This document shows positions 35,550-44,481 of a DNA stretch of 64,000 nucleotides, piece after piece (position 1 is the first letter of the stretch; every line of letters begins with the position of its first letter). Below the pieces are notes generated by a model. That model worked only from the letters and a program-made list of their open reading frames with translations, did no database searches and was not told the origin of the DNA. The stretch comes from an uncultured Clostridia bacterium (GTDB lineage Bacteria; Bacillota; Clostridia; Christensenellales; CAG-138): assembly GCA_937900325.1 (NCBI GenBank), contig CALCEX010000216.1, forward strand, positions 4,925 through 68,924. The letters run 5' to 3'. The position numbers were made by a program, and so were the translations under genes.

Positions 35550-36428
35550 TTATTCAATGCGGTTGGCGTCCGCTATCTTTCTGAATTCGTCCTCCATATA
35601 CTGCTTGAAAAGGGCAAGGCTGGGCTTTGCCAGGTTGTGCATATTCCAGAACATATGCACCGTCCGGTAAACAGGAGACTCGAACGGGATCATAACGCCT
35701 GAGTCCTTGAAAAGGGTCGCCCATGACAGGCACGGGGCCAGGGTTATCCCCATGCCCAGATTAAAGTATTGGAGAAGGCAGTAAAGGTCGTTGCTGACTA
35801 TGGAAATTTTCGGTATAAAACCGGCGTTTTCCGCAACCGCGCTGAAGATCTGGAACATCTGGTTGCTGGTGCTGGAAATTATGAATTTTTCATTTTTCAG
35901 CTCCTCTACGGCTACCCTGCTTCTGCCTGCAAGACGGTGACCGTAGGGCACTGCGATGCGTATTTCCTCCCTTAGAAGTATCCTGCTGCTGTCATACTGC
36001 GCCATCCGGTCCACGCCGCCTATGCAGAGGTCAAACGGACCGGGATCGCCCCAGTCGTTGTATATGGAGAAGTTTACGCCCGGATAATCCTTTGAAAAGC
36101 TGTCAATACAATGGATGCAGGTGTTCCTGTGATACATTATGGCAAGGCGGAGGTCGCCGGAAAGGGCGTCCTTCTTCGCCTTCACCTCTCTCATGCCGCG
36201 ATCCAGGTGCTCCAGGGCCTTTTCGACCTCGGACATAAAAAGCTGGCCTGGTCCTGTAAGGGTCAGGTGATTTTTGCTTCTGTCAAACAGCTTTGCGCCC
36301 AGCTCCGATTCAAGGCTCGATATCGTTTTGGACATTGCGGGCTGGGGGATGCCGTGTACCTTTGCCGCCTGCGAAATATTCAGCATCTTCCCTACGGTAT
36401 AGAAGTATCTCAGCCTCATCAGATCCAT
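35550..36428 (-). CDS. LysR family transcriptional regulator
   Basis: The 292-residue regulator has a LysR HTH (MRLRYFYTVGKMLNISQAAK then IPQPAMSKTISSLESELGAK) and an effector domain from about residue 90 (DLRLAIMYHRNTCIHCIDSF). It is divergent from the AEC carrier at 36629, and the 200-bp gap holds an AT-rich palindrome. It probably controls the carrier and perhaps the downstream organic-acid genes. The effector is unknown; a hydroxy acid such as lactate or malate would fit. Confidence 0.9.
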   Translation of the reverse strand: MDLMRLRYFYTVGKMLNISQAAKVHGIPQPAMSKTISSLESELGAKLFDRSKNHLTLTGPGQLFMSEVEKALEHLDRGMREVKAKKDALSGDLRLAIMYHRNTCIHCIDSFSKDYPGVNFSIYNDWGDPGPFDLCIGGVDRMAQYDSSRILLREEIRIAVPYGHRLAGRSRVAVEELKNEKFIISSTSNQMFQIFSAVAENAGFIPKISIVSNDLYCLLQYFNLGMGITLAPCLSWATLFKDSGVMIPFESPVYRTVHMFWNMHNLAKPSLALFKQYMEDEFRKIADANRIE

Positions 36429-36468
36429 GCCAGATCACCTTTCATAATATATGCTATCAGATATATAT

Positions 36469-36486
36469 TACATATAAAAATATGTA
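36469..36486. promoter_or_regulatory. Palindrome in LysR/AEC intergenic region
   Basis: TACATAT-AAAA-ATATGTA is a perfect 7-4-7 inverted repeat, 41 bp before the LysR start. It is a candidate LysR binding site in the 36429-36628 gap. Confidence 0.4.
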
Positions 36487-36628
36487 TTTTCAATATCTTT
36501 TTTACTGTGTTAAAGTAATGCCAACCTGAATGTAAAGTAATAATAAGCAATAGCGGACCGGGCGGCAGCAGGCCGGCACAGGCATCTGCGAAATAATCAG
36601 CGCAAATTAAAAAAACAGGAGCAGTACC

Positions 36629-37567
36629 TTGGAAAGCCTTACCATATCATTTAACGCGATAGTTCCGATGTTTTTGATAATAGCCATCGGCTGCGCATTC
36701 AAAAGCGCGGGGTGGATAACCCCTGATGAAGTAAAGCGCTTTAATAAGATCGTATTTCATTCGTTTATGCCAGCAATGCTTTTCCAAAGCATATACGGCT
36801 CGGAGCTGTCGAAGCTGATAGACCCGGGATATCTGGCATTCGTGCTGCTCTCGGTGACGGTCACCTTTATTATCGCCATACTTGCGGTGCTTCCCCTGGA
36901 AAAGGACGGGGCGAAGCGCGGGGCGATGATACACGCCGCATACCGCAGCAACTACATACTGCTTGGCACGCCGATCGTCGCCGCGCTGACGTCCGACGGC
37001 GACACGGGCATGGCGGCGGTGGTGGCCAGCGTGACCATACCGCTCTATACCGTGCTTGCGGTAATAATGCTGGAATATTTCAGGAACGGAAGGCTGCGGC
37101 CCGGCGGAATGCTCAGAAGCCTGGCGAAGAACCCGCTCATAATAGCCTCCTTAGCGGGAATAATAGTAAAAATCGCCGGAATACGCCTTCCCGGCGTGCT
37201 TGAATCGGCCGTGTCAAAGCTGAACTCGGCCGCGTCTCCGGCAGCGCTGCTGCTGCTCGGCGCAAGCTTCGACTGGAAGCAGGTGGCCGGCGAGAGGCGT
37301 AACATCTTAATATCCACCGCTTTGCGCCTGGTGATATTCCCGGCCGTAATGCTTACCGCCGGCGCGCTGATCGGCTACCGAGGCGTGGAGTTTGTCACTC
37401 TGATCCCCCTGTTTGCCTCTCCCACGGCCGTAAACACATTTAATATGGATCAGGAGATGGGCGCGGATCTGAACATCGCAAGCGGCGCAATAGCGGTATC
37501 AACAGCGCTGTCCTTCGTAACGCTGTTCATATGGATAAGCCTTTTCAAATATCTCGGAATGTTTTGA
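36629..37567 (+). CDS. AEC family transporter (auxin efflux carrier/malate permease-like)
   Basis: The 312-residue protein has ten membrane segments with the family opening (AIVPMFLIIAIGCAFKSAGW) and the paired helices after a hydrophilic centre near 150-170. It starts with TTG at 36629, preceded by ACAGGAGC at a good distance; no ATG fits. Bacterial members carry malate, malonate or other organic acids. Divergent LysR control and downstream malic enzyme favour a carboxylic acid. Confidence 0.87.
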   Translation: MESLTISFNAIVPMFLIIAIGCAFKSAGWITPDEVKRFNKIVFHSFMPAMLFQSIYGSELSKLIDPGYLAFVLLSVTVTFIIAILAVLPLEKDGAKRGAMIHAAYRSNYILLGTPIVAALTSDGDTGMAAVVASVTIPLYTVLAVIMLEYFRNGRLRPGGMLRSLAKNPLIIASLAGIIVKIAGIRLPGVLESAVSKLNSAASPAALLLLGASFDWKQVAGERRNILISTALRLVIFPAVMLTAGALIGYRGVEFVTLIPLFASPTAVNTFNMDQEMGADLNIASGAIAVSTALSFVTLFIWISLFKYLGMF

Positions 37568-37591
37568 TATAAAAGACGGAGGGGGAACGAT

Positions 37592-38269
37592 ATGAACCTC
37601 AGTGAACTGAGAAAAGCTGCACGAAATGACCTTAAGGGGAAGTGGCACATCGGCATAATTATCACAATAGTTGCCTTTGTCATAGGCGTTTATTCTTTTG
37701 GCCTTATGCCGATGATAAACCTTCCCGCGGAAGAATGGCTCAAGGATCCTTCAATTTTAATAAAAGACTGGAGAAATATATTCTATTTCGACATGCGCTC
37801 GGTGCGTATGGGGCTATTCCATCTTCTTGGGGCTGCCGGTGTGCTGGGACAGTGCTACTGCTTTCTGCTTATAGCAAACAATGAGCAATGCAGGATAAGA
37901 GATATTTTTCACTGCTACCCTCAAATGGCGCCGGCAATAGGTCTCAGGCTGCTTCGGTCCGTCTATACCTTCATCGGTCTCAGCCTGTTCGTTATTCCCG
38001 GAATATATTTGTACTACACATATGCGCTTTCACCCTGGATAATGGCGGACGACCCGAACATAGGCGCGCGCAGGGCTCTTCAGCTCAGCAAGCGCGTCAT
38101 GAACGGATATAAGATGAAGCTGTTTCTCCTTGATCTGTCCTTTATCGGCTGGTTTGCGCTGTGCGTGCTCAGTATGGGCATTGGGCTGCTGTTCCTGATC
38201 CCATATCACTGCACGGCAAGAGCGGAATTTTTTAAAGGGATCAGGAGCAGGTCAAAGCCCGCACAATAA
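37592..38269 (+). CDS. DUF975 family membrane protein
   Basis: The 225-residue protein starts MNLSELRKAARNDLKGKW, the typical DUF975 opening, with four or five helices and the conserved PGIYLYYTYALSPWIMADDP then SKRVMNGYKMKLFLLDLSF region. GGAGGGGGAA precedes the ATG. It lies 24 bp after the AEC gene. Function is unknown; family members are predicted integral membrane proteins of Firmicutes. Confidence 0.88.
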   Translation: MNLSELRKAARNDLKGKWHIGIIITIVAFVIGVYSFGLMPMINLPAEEWLKDPSILIKDWRNIFYFDMRSVRMGLFHLLGAAGVLGQCYCFLLIANNEQCRIRDIFHCYPQMAPAIGLRLLRSVYTFIGLSLFVIPGIYLYYTYALSPWIMADDPNIGARRALQLSKRVMNGYKMKLFLLDLSFIGWFALCVLSMGIGLLFLIPYHCTARAEFFKGIRSRSKPAQ

Positions 38270-38447
38270 ATGCGTTAACTCGCTGCGAATACTTTTTGCA
38301 GTGACCATAAAAATAAAAAAGATATCTATATATTTGGCGGGCCCGGCTGAATATGCAGATACCCCGGGAGAGGAGGCAAGTTAAAAGAGTAACCGCAATT
38401 ATAAGGGCCAAACAAGGATAACACACAAGAGAAACTTTGGAGGGAAT

Positions 38448-39851
38448 ATGGAAGCTATCAAAAAGCAAAAGAAACACTTTGAAGTGCCTGGTACGTATGT
38501 AATACTTACCGCACTGATCATACTGATGATACTGCTTACCTACATACTGCCCGCAGGTACATATGATTTCGCGGAAGACGGCAAGACCGTTATCCCCGGA
38601 ACCTATCATCATGTTGAAAGCAACCCCGCAGGTATAATGGACTTCTTCAATTGCTTCTTTAAGGGCATGAGCAAGGGTTCCGGAACTATCTTCCTTATCT
38701 TCATGATCGGCGGCGCTTTCAAGATGCTTGAAGATACCGGCACTATCAAGGCCGCAATAGCATGGCTGATAAAGAAGACCAAGGGCAACTATAAGATCAT
38801 ATTGCCCGCAATAGGCATCATGATGGCCGCTCTGGGCTCGGTGGGCGCCGGCAACAACATAGCCCTTGCTTTCGCACCCATAATGATAATGGTATGTAAA
38901 AAGCTGAAGCTTGACCCCATCGTGGCAGTCGCAGCAATGTATATACCTTCCAGCACCGGTACCGTGTCCTCCCCTATCGAACCCTTCAACACCCTTATAG
39001 GTCAGGAGATCGCCGGTCTGCCCCAGATGTCCGGCGCGGGCGTTCGCCTTATTGCGTGGATTGTTTTCGTAGGCGTTGCCATAGGCTACATTGTCCGCTA
39101 TGCTAACCGCATAAGCAAGGATCCCAGCAAGTCCATAGTTGGCTGCTATACTGATGACGAAGAGGTCGGAAATCAGGATGCTGCTCTTGCAGACGTTGCC
39201 GATAAGCTGACCGTGCGTCACGTTCTCTGCCTTGTCGTGCTGCTGGCCGTTTTCGTGGTATACGCATACGGCACCATAAAGTACACCTGGGGTATCTCTC
39301 AGCTGGGCGCCTGCATGATGATCCTTGCCTTTGCATCCGGCATCATCGGCGGCATGACTCCCGACCAGATGGAAAAATCCTTCACAGCCGGCGCAAAGAC
39401 CATGACCTATTCCGCGCTGCTGGTTGGCTTTGCCAATGCTCTTAGCGTAATAATGACTGATGCAAACATCATGCATACCGTTATAAACGCTATATCCATT
39501 CCTCTCGGCGCTCTGCCCGCCGCCCTTTCCGCAGTCGGTATGTTCATCGTTAACCTGCTGATGAACATCTTCATCTCCTCTTCTTCCGGCCAGGCTTACG
39601 TTATCATGCCCCTTATGGCGCCTCTTGCGGACGTCGTGGGAGTTACCCGTCAGGTAGCCGTTTCCGCTTACTGCTTCGGCGAAGCCATCGGCAACCCTCT
39701 GTTCCCCACCGCCGCCCTGATCATGGGCATCTGCGGTATAGCGGGCGTAAAGTACGACAAATGGCTTAAGTTTGTAGTGCCCCTTACCGGAATACTCTGC
39801 GGTCTGGCGGTAATATTCCTGGTAGTTACTCAGACTCTGGGTTGGTCCTGA
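38448..39851 (+). CDS. YfcC family carrier (DcuC/ion-transporter superfamily)
   Basis: The 467-residue protein has about 12 membrane helices. The opening VPGTYVILTALIILMILLTY, the ILPAGTYDF loop, TGTVSSPIEPFNTLIGQEIA and GQAYVIMPLMAPLADVVGVT are typical of the YfcC (COG1288) group. Substrates described for relatives include basic amino acids and C4-dicarboxylates. TGGAGGGAA precedes the ATG. It is followed by peptidase T, a pairing that would suit uptake of peptides or amino acids. Confidence 0.87.
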   Translation: MEAIKKQKKHFEVPGTYVILTALIILMILLTYILPAGTYDFAEDGKTVIPGTYHHVESNPAGIMDFFNCFFKGMSKGSGTIFLIFMIGGAFKMLEDTGTIKAAIAWLIKKTKGNYKIILPAIGIMMAALGSVGAGNNIALAFAPIMIMVCKKLKLDPIVAVAAMYIPSSTGTVSSPIEPFNTLIGQEIAGLPQMSGAGVRLIAWIVFVGVAIGYIVRYANRISKDPSKSIVGCYTDDEEVGNQDAALADVADKLTVRHVLCLVVLLAVFVVYAYGTIKYTWGISQLGACMMILAFASGIIGGMTPDQMEKSFTAGAKTMTYSALLVGFANALSVIMTDANIMHTVINAISIPLGALPAALSAVGMFIVNLLMNIFISSSSGQAYVIMPLMAPLADVVGVTRQVAVSAYCFGEAIGNPLFPTAALIMGICGIAGVKYDKWLKFVVPLTGILCGLAVIFLVVTQTLGWS

Positions 39852-39882
39852 TAACTCACCGCGGTAAAGACACACTTACAAT

Positions 39883-39906
39883 GCAGGCGCGGCAAAACGC
39901 GCCTGC
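39883..39906 (+). other. Hairpin between yfcC-like gene and pepT
   Basis: GCAGGCGCG / CGCGCCTGC with a GCAAAA loop forms a 9-bp stem without a T tract, so it probably marks an mRNA processing or stability site in a joint transcript rather than a terminator. Confidence 0.45.
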
Positions 39907-39947
39907 TCCATCGGATAAGCCGAAATAAAAAGAAAGGAACATAAACC

Positions 39948-41183
39948 ATGGCAAAAGAACTTTCACATGTTGTCGAACGTTTCCTTCGCTACGTCAGGGT
40001 GGATACTCAGTCTGCACATAACTCTGCTGCCATACCTACCACCGAAAAGCAGAAGGATCTGGCGCGAATGCTTGTAAAAGAACTGGAAGAACTGGGCGCC
40101 GCCGATATCAGGCTGGATGATGCCGGCTGCGTATATGCGACCATTCCCGCAAACTGCGATACCGAAGCGCCCGTCGTTGGATTTATCGCCCATATGGATA
40201 CCACTCCGGATGCTTCCGGCACCAACGTCACTCCCCGCATAATAGAGAACTATGACGGCAAGGACATCGTGCTCAACGCGGAAAAAGACATCGTAATGAG
40301 AACAGAGGTATTTGAGCATATGCTCAAATACGCAGGCCAGGATCTTATCGTTACCGACGGCACCACTCTGCTGGGCGCAGACGACAAGGCCGGCGTTGCA
40401 GAGATAATGAACATGGTGGAATACTTCCATACCCATCCCGAGGTAAAGCACGGTACCATCAAGGTCGGCTTCACTACCGACGAGGAAGTGGGCAAGGGCG
40501 GCAAGTATTATGATATTGATTACTTCAACGCCGATTTCGCCTACACCTTTGACGGACAGACCACCGGCGAGATAAACGCCGAAACCTTCAACGCCGCCGA
40601 TGCAAACGTTACCATTCATGGCGTTCAGGTACATCCCGGCCGCGCCAAGGATAAGATGATCAACGCTATCACCGTAGGACGCAAGTTCGACGAGCTGGTT
40701 CCCGAGGCACAGACCTGCGAGCACGTTGACGGCCGCGAAGGCTATTATCATATAACCAACTTCAACGGTACCGTAAGCAAGACCACCATGAAATATCTCA
40801 TAAGGGACTTCAGCATGGAAGGCTTCCTGGCCCGCAAGGCTCATATGCAGAAGATAGCCGATTTTCTCAACAGCGTGTATGGTGAGGGCACCGTTGAGCT
40901 GGAGCTTGTAGACTCCTATTTCAGCATGTACGAAGTGATCAGGCCCATGCCCATAATTCTTGACCACGCGCGTAAAGCTATCAGGCAGGAGGGTATCGTA
41001 CCCCGCGAAGTACCCATTCGCGGCGGCACAGACGGCTCCATTCTATCAGGAAGAGGGCTTCCCTGCCCCAATATTTCCACCGGTTACCAGAATGGCCACA
41101 GCGTATATGAGTATGTTTCCACCGAAGCGCTGGAAACCTGCGCACGCATATGTATAAACCTCGCTGCTTCCTTCGTTGAGTAA
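39948..41183 (+). CDS. pepT: Peptidase T (tripeptide aminopeptidase, M20B)
   Basis: The 411-residue enzyme removes the N-terminal residue of tripeptides. Dinuclear zinc-site motifs are in order: GFIAHMDTTPD (His and Asp), GADDKAGVAEIM, FTTDEEVGKGGKYYD (catalytic and ligand Glu pair), the following DIDYFNADFAYTFDG and a late His (YQNGHSVYEYV). The dimerisation domain lies at about 200-310. AGAAAGGAAC precedes the ATG. The product would act on peptides in the cytoplasm. Confidence 0.95.
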   Translation: MAKELSHVVERFLRYVRVDTQSAHNSAAIPTTEKQKDLARMLVKELEELGAADIRLDDAGCVYATIPANCDTEAPVVGFIAHMDTTPDASGTNVTPRIIENYDGKDIVLNAEKDIVMRTEVFEHMLKYAGQDLIVTDGTTLLGADDKAGVAEIMNMVEYFHTHPEVKHGTIKVGFTTDEEVGKGGKYYDIDYFNADFAYTFDGQTTGEINAETFNAADANVTIHGVQVHPGRAKDKMINAITVGRKFDELVPEAQTCEHVDGREGYYHITNFNGTVSKTTMKYLIRDFSMEGFLARKAHMQKIADFLNSVYGEGTVELELVDSYFSMYEVIRPMPIILDHARKAIRQEGIVPREVPIRGGTDGSILSGRGLPCPNISTGYQNGHSVYEYVSTEALETCARICINLAASFVE

Positions 41184-41199
41184 GCCTCGCCAATACCTT

Positions 41200-41242
41200 C
41201 CCCGCCGCCGCCCATTTGCAGGTGTTTTCCATGGCGGCGGGG
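41200..41242 (+). other. GC-rich hairpin between pepT and larA
   Basis: A 10-bp stem (CCCCGCCGCC / GGCGGCGGGG) encloses a 23-base loop just after pepT. No T tract follows, so it may slow but probably not stop transcription into larA. Confidence 0.45.
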
Positions 41243-41377
41243 CAATTGCTGTCTGCGGGCCGGCAAGTCCGCTGCCTGCCCGCGGAATTATTTATGTGAA
41301 TAAAGGCATTTTTGTTAAATAGACGATATGGCAAAAAGCTTCGGATACGTTCCGCAAGGATTTTGCGAGGGGTAAAT

Positions 41378-42625
41378 ATGAATTACGAGCTTGGATACGG
41401 CAGGGGTATTCAGAAAATAGAAATACCCGATACTAACCTTATGGGGGTGCTTTTGCCGGAAAACGCGGCCGCTGAGCGAAGCGAAGAACAGGAAGTGCTC
41501 AGAGCTCTTAACGAGCCTATAAAAAGCCTGAAGCTGCGCGAAATAATACGGCCGGGCGAAAAGATCGCCATAGTCGCCAGCGATATGACCCGTCCAATGC
41601 CCACGGCAAAAGTAATGCCCGCGCTGCTGGATGAACTTTACAGCGGCGGGGCCAGGCCGGAAGACATAACCCTTGTGTTCGCCATAGGCAGCCACCGCCA
41701 TCATACCGATGAAGAGCGGAAAATGCTGGCCGGGGAAAGGGCCTGGCGGGAAATACGCTGCGTGGACAGCGACCCCGGCGACTGTATACATCTCGGCACA
41801 ACCTCCGGAGGGACTCCCGTTGATATAACGCGGACAGTGGCCGAAGCCGACAGAAGGATATGTCTTGGAAATATAGAATATCACTACTTTGCCGGTTACA
41901 GCGGCGGGGCAAAGGCCATAATGCCGGGAGTATCCACCCGCGCCGCGATCCAGTCCAACCACAGTAGAATGACCGATCCCTCGGCGGCAGCGGCAAAGCT
42001 GGATGGGAATCCCATACGGGAGGATATAGAAGAAGCCGGGCGCATATGCGGCATTGATTTCATACTGAATGTAGTTCTGGATGATCATAAACGCATAGTC
42101 AGAGCTTTTGCCGGTGACCCTGAAAAGGCTCACAGGGCAGGCTGCCGGGCTCTCGATATGCTATATGGCAAGCATATAACCTCCCCGGCGGATATAGTTG
42201 TCGTGTCCCCCGGGGGCGAGCCAAAGGACATCAACCTTTATCAGGCGCAGAAAGCGCTGGATAACGCAAAACACGCCGTAAAAAGCGGCGGAGTAATAAT
42301 ACTGACAGCCGCCTGCGCCGAGGGCCTGGGCGAAAGCACCTTTGAAGAATGGATGACCGAGGCGTCAAAGCCCGGTGATCTGATACAGCGGATAAAAAAG
42401 GAATTTAAGCTGGGCGGTCATAAGGCTGCCGCCATAGCAATGGTAATGCAGAACGCAAGCATATATCTTGTGTCAGACCTGCCGCCGGAGCTTGTCAGGG
42501 GCATCTTCTTCACACCCTTCAAAAGCGCTCAGGAGGCGCTTGACGAGGCTTTTCGCAAACTGGGCCGCAACGCAGGGGTCCTGCTGATGCCCTGCGGCGG
42601 ATCGACGCTGCCGCTTTTGAAATAA
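41378..42625 (+). CDS. larA: LarA-type nickel-dependent 2-hydroxyacid (lactate) racemase
   Basis: The 415-residue protein belongs to the LarA family. Residues corresponding to those needed in Lactobacillus LarA are present: H108 (SHRHHTDEE), H169 (EYHYFAGYSGGAK), K179 and H195 (SNHSRM). The enzyme uses a nickel-pincer nucleotide made by LarB, LarC and LarE, whose genes are not in the window. The ATG at 41378 follows GCGAGGGG. It interconverts D- and L-lactate or racemises another hydroxy acid, and sits 27 bp upstream of malic enzyme. Confidence 0.88.
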   Translation: MNYELGYGRGIQKIEIPDTNLMGVLLPENAAAERSEEQEVLRALNEPIKSLKLREIIRPGEKIAIVASDMTRPMPTAKVMPALLDELYSGGARPEDITLVFAIGSHRHHTDEERKMLAGERAWREIRCVDSDPGDCIHLGTTSGGTPVDITRTVAEADRRICLGNIEYHYFAGYSGGAKAIMPGVSTRAAIQSNHSRMTDPSAAAAKLDGNPIREDIEEAGRICGIDFILNVVLDDHKRIVRAFAGDPEKAHRAGCRALDMLYGKHITSPADIVVVSPGGEPKDINLYQAQKALDNAKHAVKSGGVIILTAACAEGLGESTFEEWMTEASKPGDLIQRIKKEFKLGGHKAAAIAMVMQNASIYLVSDLPPELVRGIFFTPFKSAQEALDEAFRKLGRNAGVLLMPCGGSTLPLLK

Positions 42626-42652
42626 TTATTTGACGTACAGGAGAAGTAAAAA

Positions 42653-43828
42653 ATGGATTACGCAAAAGAATCTCTCAGACTTCATCGGGAATGGAAGGGC
42701 AAAATAAGAGTAGATTCTGCCGTGACGCTTAAGACCATGCAGGACCTTTCCCTCGCCTATACTCCCGGCGTGGCTCAGCCCTGCCTTGAAATACAGAAGG
42801 ACTTGAGCAAAAGCTACGAATTGACCCGCAGATGGAACATTTGCGCCGTAATAACCGACGGCAGCGCGGTGCTGGGCCTCGGCGATATAGGCCCGGAAGC
42901 CGGTATGCCCGTGATGGAAGGAAAATGTGCGCTGTTCAAGGAATTCGGCGGCGTGGACGCATTCCCCATATGCGTAAAAACAAAGGACGTTGATGAATTT
43001 GTAAATACGGTAGCCCTGATATCCGGCTCCTTCGGCGGCATCAACCTTGAGGATATAGCGGCTCCGCGGTGCTTTGAGATAGAACGCAGGCTGAAGGAAA
43101 AATGCGATATCCCCGTATTTCATGACGATCAGCACGGCACGGCCGTGATAACCCTTGCCGGCCTTACCAACGCCCTTAAGCTGGTAAAGAAGAAAAAGAA
43201 AGACGTAACCGTGGCGATCAACGGCGCGGGCGCCGCTTCGGTTGCAATAACCAGGCTGCTGCTTTCCGCGGGCTTCAGGAATATAATCATGTGCGACCGC
43301 GCGGGCATTATATTCGCCGGAAGGGAAAACGACATGAATCCTGTTAAAGAAGAAATGGCGCAGATCACCAACCCCGGCGGCAGAAGGGGCAGCCTTGCCG
43401 ACGCCCTCATAGGCGCGGACGTATTTATCGGCGTTTCCGCACCAAACACGGTTACGGGAGAAATGGTAAGCCGCATGGCCAAAGACGCGATAGTGTTCGC
43501 CTGCGCAAACCCCACCCCCGAAATATTCCCTGAGGAAGCAAAGGCGGCGGGCGCAAGGGTGATCGCCACCGGGCGCAGCGACTATCCCAATCAGGTAAAC
43601 AACGTACTGGCCTTTCCGGGCATATTCAGAGGAGCCTTCGACGTGCGCGCATCCGACATAAACGAAGAAATGAAAATGGCCGCCGCCCACGCTATCGCCT
43701 CCCTTGTAAGCGACGAGGAGCTTAGCGAGGACTACATACTGCCCAGGGCCCTTGACGATAGGGTAAGGGAAGCCGTGTCCTCCGCGGTCGCAAAGGCGGC
43801 GAGGGAAAGCGGAGCGGCCCGCATATAG
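42653..43828 (+). CDS. NAD(P)-dependent malic enzyme
   Basis: The 391-residue short bacterial malic enzyme decarboxylates malate to pyruvate. It has TPGVAQPCLEI with the nearby catalytic region, the metal site in VFHDDQHGTAV, the NADP-binding INGAGAASVAITRLLLSAG and CANPTPEIFPEEA. Length fits the 390-residue MaeA/YtsJ group that lacks the phosphotransacetylase fusion. AGGAGAAG precedes the ATG. With larA and the carriers it channels hydroxy acids to pyruvate. Confidence 0.93.
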   Translation: MDYAKESLRLHREWKGKIRVDSAVTLKTMQDLSLAYTPGVAQPCLEIQKDLSKSYELTRRWNICAVITDGSAVLGLGDIGPEAGMPVMEGKCALFKEFGGVDAFPICVKTKDVDEFVNTVALISGSFGGINLEDIAAPRCFEIERRLKEKCDIPVFHDDQHGTAVITLAGLTNALKLVKKKKKDVTVAINGAGAASVAITRLLLSAGFRNIIMCDRAGIIFAGRENDMNPVKEEMAQITNPGGRRGSLADALIGADVFIGVSAPNTVTGEMVSRMAKDAIVFACANPTPEIFPEEAKAAGARVIATGRSDYPNQVNNVLAFPGIFRGAFDVRASDINEEMKMAAAHAIASLVSDEELSEDYILPRALDDRVREAVSSAVAKAARESGAARI

Positions 43829-43900
43829 CCTCCTTATATTTTCTCGCTAAGCAATACAACGGAACCGAAGCTTCGTCAAAATAAAAAACGAGGCGAGACT

Positions 43901-44009
43901 ATGAACAAGTACGAAGTCCACGGAAAGCAGCCGCCTTGTAATTGCCACGGAGGAGGGCCGCGAGCTGCTCAACCATGTGGACAAGCACTATAAGATACCC
44001 GGCGTTTAA
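43901..44009 (+). pseudogene. Short frameshifted gene remnant
   Basis: An ATG at 43901 opens MNKYEVHGKQ, but the sense-looking reading then moves to another frame from 43929, giving SRLVIATEEGRELLNHVDKH and YKIPGV before TAA at 44007-44009. In the ATG frame the reading ends at 43993. The two parts would join into about 35 residues with one frameshift. I do not recognise the parent protein. It lies in the 240-bp gap between malic enzyme and the PQ-loop gene and looks like the end of a lost gene. Confidence 0.4.
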
Positions 44010-44068
44010 TAAGCCGGCGCCGTGCAACAAACGAAAGGAGCGGCGGGCTTTACAGCCCGGCGGCAACT

Positions 44069-44371
44069 ATGGCACAAATATTTGAAACCGCAATGCTGGT
44101 GCTGTTCGGAATATCATGGCCCATCAACATAGCGAAATCCATAAAATCCAGAACAGCGAAAGGAAAAAGCATGCTTTTTGAGCTTTGTATTTTCTCGGGC
44201 TATGTCGTTGGCCTCGTCGGCAAGCTTGTCAACGGCAGCATAACCTATGTTGTAGCGGTCTACGTATTGGATGTCATAATGGTAACCGCAGACCTTATAC
44301 TTACCCTGAGAAACCTCAAGCTGGACAAGCTCCGCAGCAGCGCCGCAAAACAGCAGGCAAAAAGCATATAG
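44069..44371 (+). CDS. Small PQ-loop/SemiSWEET-like membrane protein
   Basis: The 100-residue protein has three membrane helices. GISWPINIAKSIKSRTAKGK resembles the Pro-containing first helix and loop of SemiSWEET/PQ-loop transporters (PQxxKxxKTKSxxG-type), and a lysine-rich tail follows. AAAGGAGCGG is upstream. SemiSWEETs are 80-100 residues and act as dimers to move sugars, so size fits, but the match is by eye. A terminator follows directly. Confidence 0.6.
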   Translation: MAQIFETAMLVLFGISWPINIAKSIKSRTAKGKSMLFELCIFSGYVVGLVGKLVNGSITYVVAVYVLDVIMVTADLILTLRNLKLDKLRSSAAKQQAKSI

Positions 44372-44376
44372 CAACG

Positions 44377-44409
44377 AAAACCGTCCGGCAAAGGCCGGAC
44401 GGTTTTTTT
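44377..44409 (+). terminator. Terminator of the organic-acid gene run
   Basis: AACCGTCCGGC / GCCGGACGGTT with an AAAG loop is followed by TTTTTTG, just after the PQ-loop gene. Confidence 0.9.
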
Positions 44410-44481
44410 GTTATGCAATCTCAGATATCGAGGATTTCCCGCCTCCGCGCCTGCGTTTTTTCATGACAAATGCAAAGGCCT

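Noticed and set aside
41288..41303. CRP/FNR-like box TTATT-N6-AATAA upstream of larA
   Set aside because: Only five bases per arm match and AT-rich chance matches are frequent; it does not fit the consensus TGTGA-N6-TCACA or TTGAT-N4-ATCAA.
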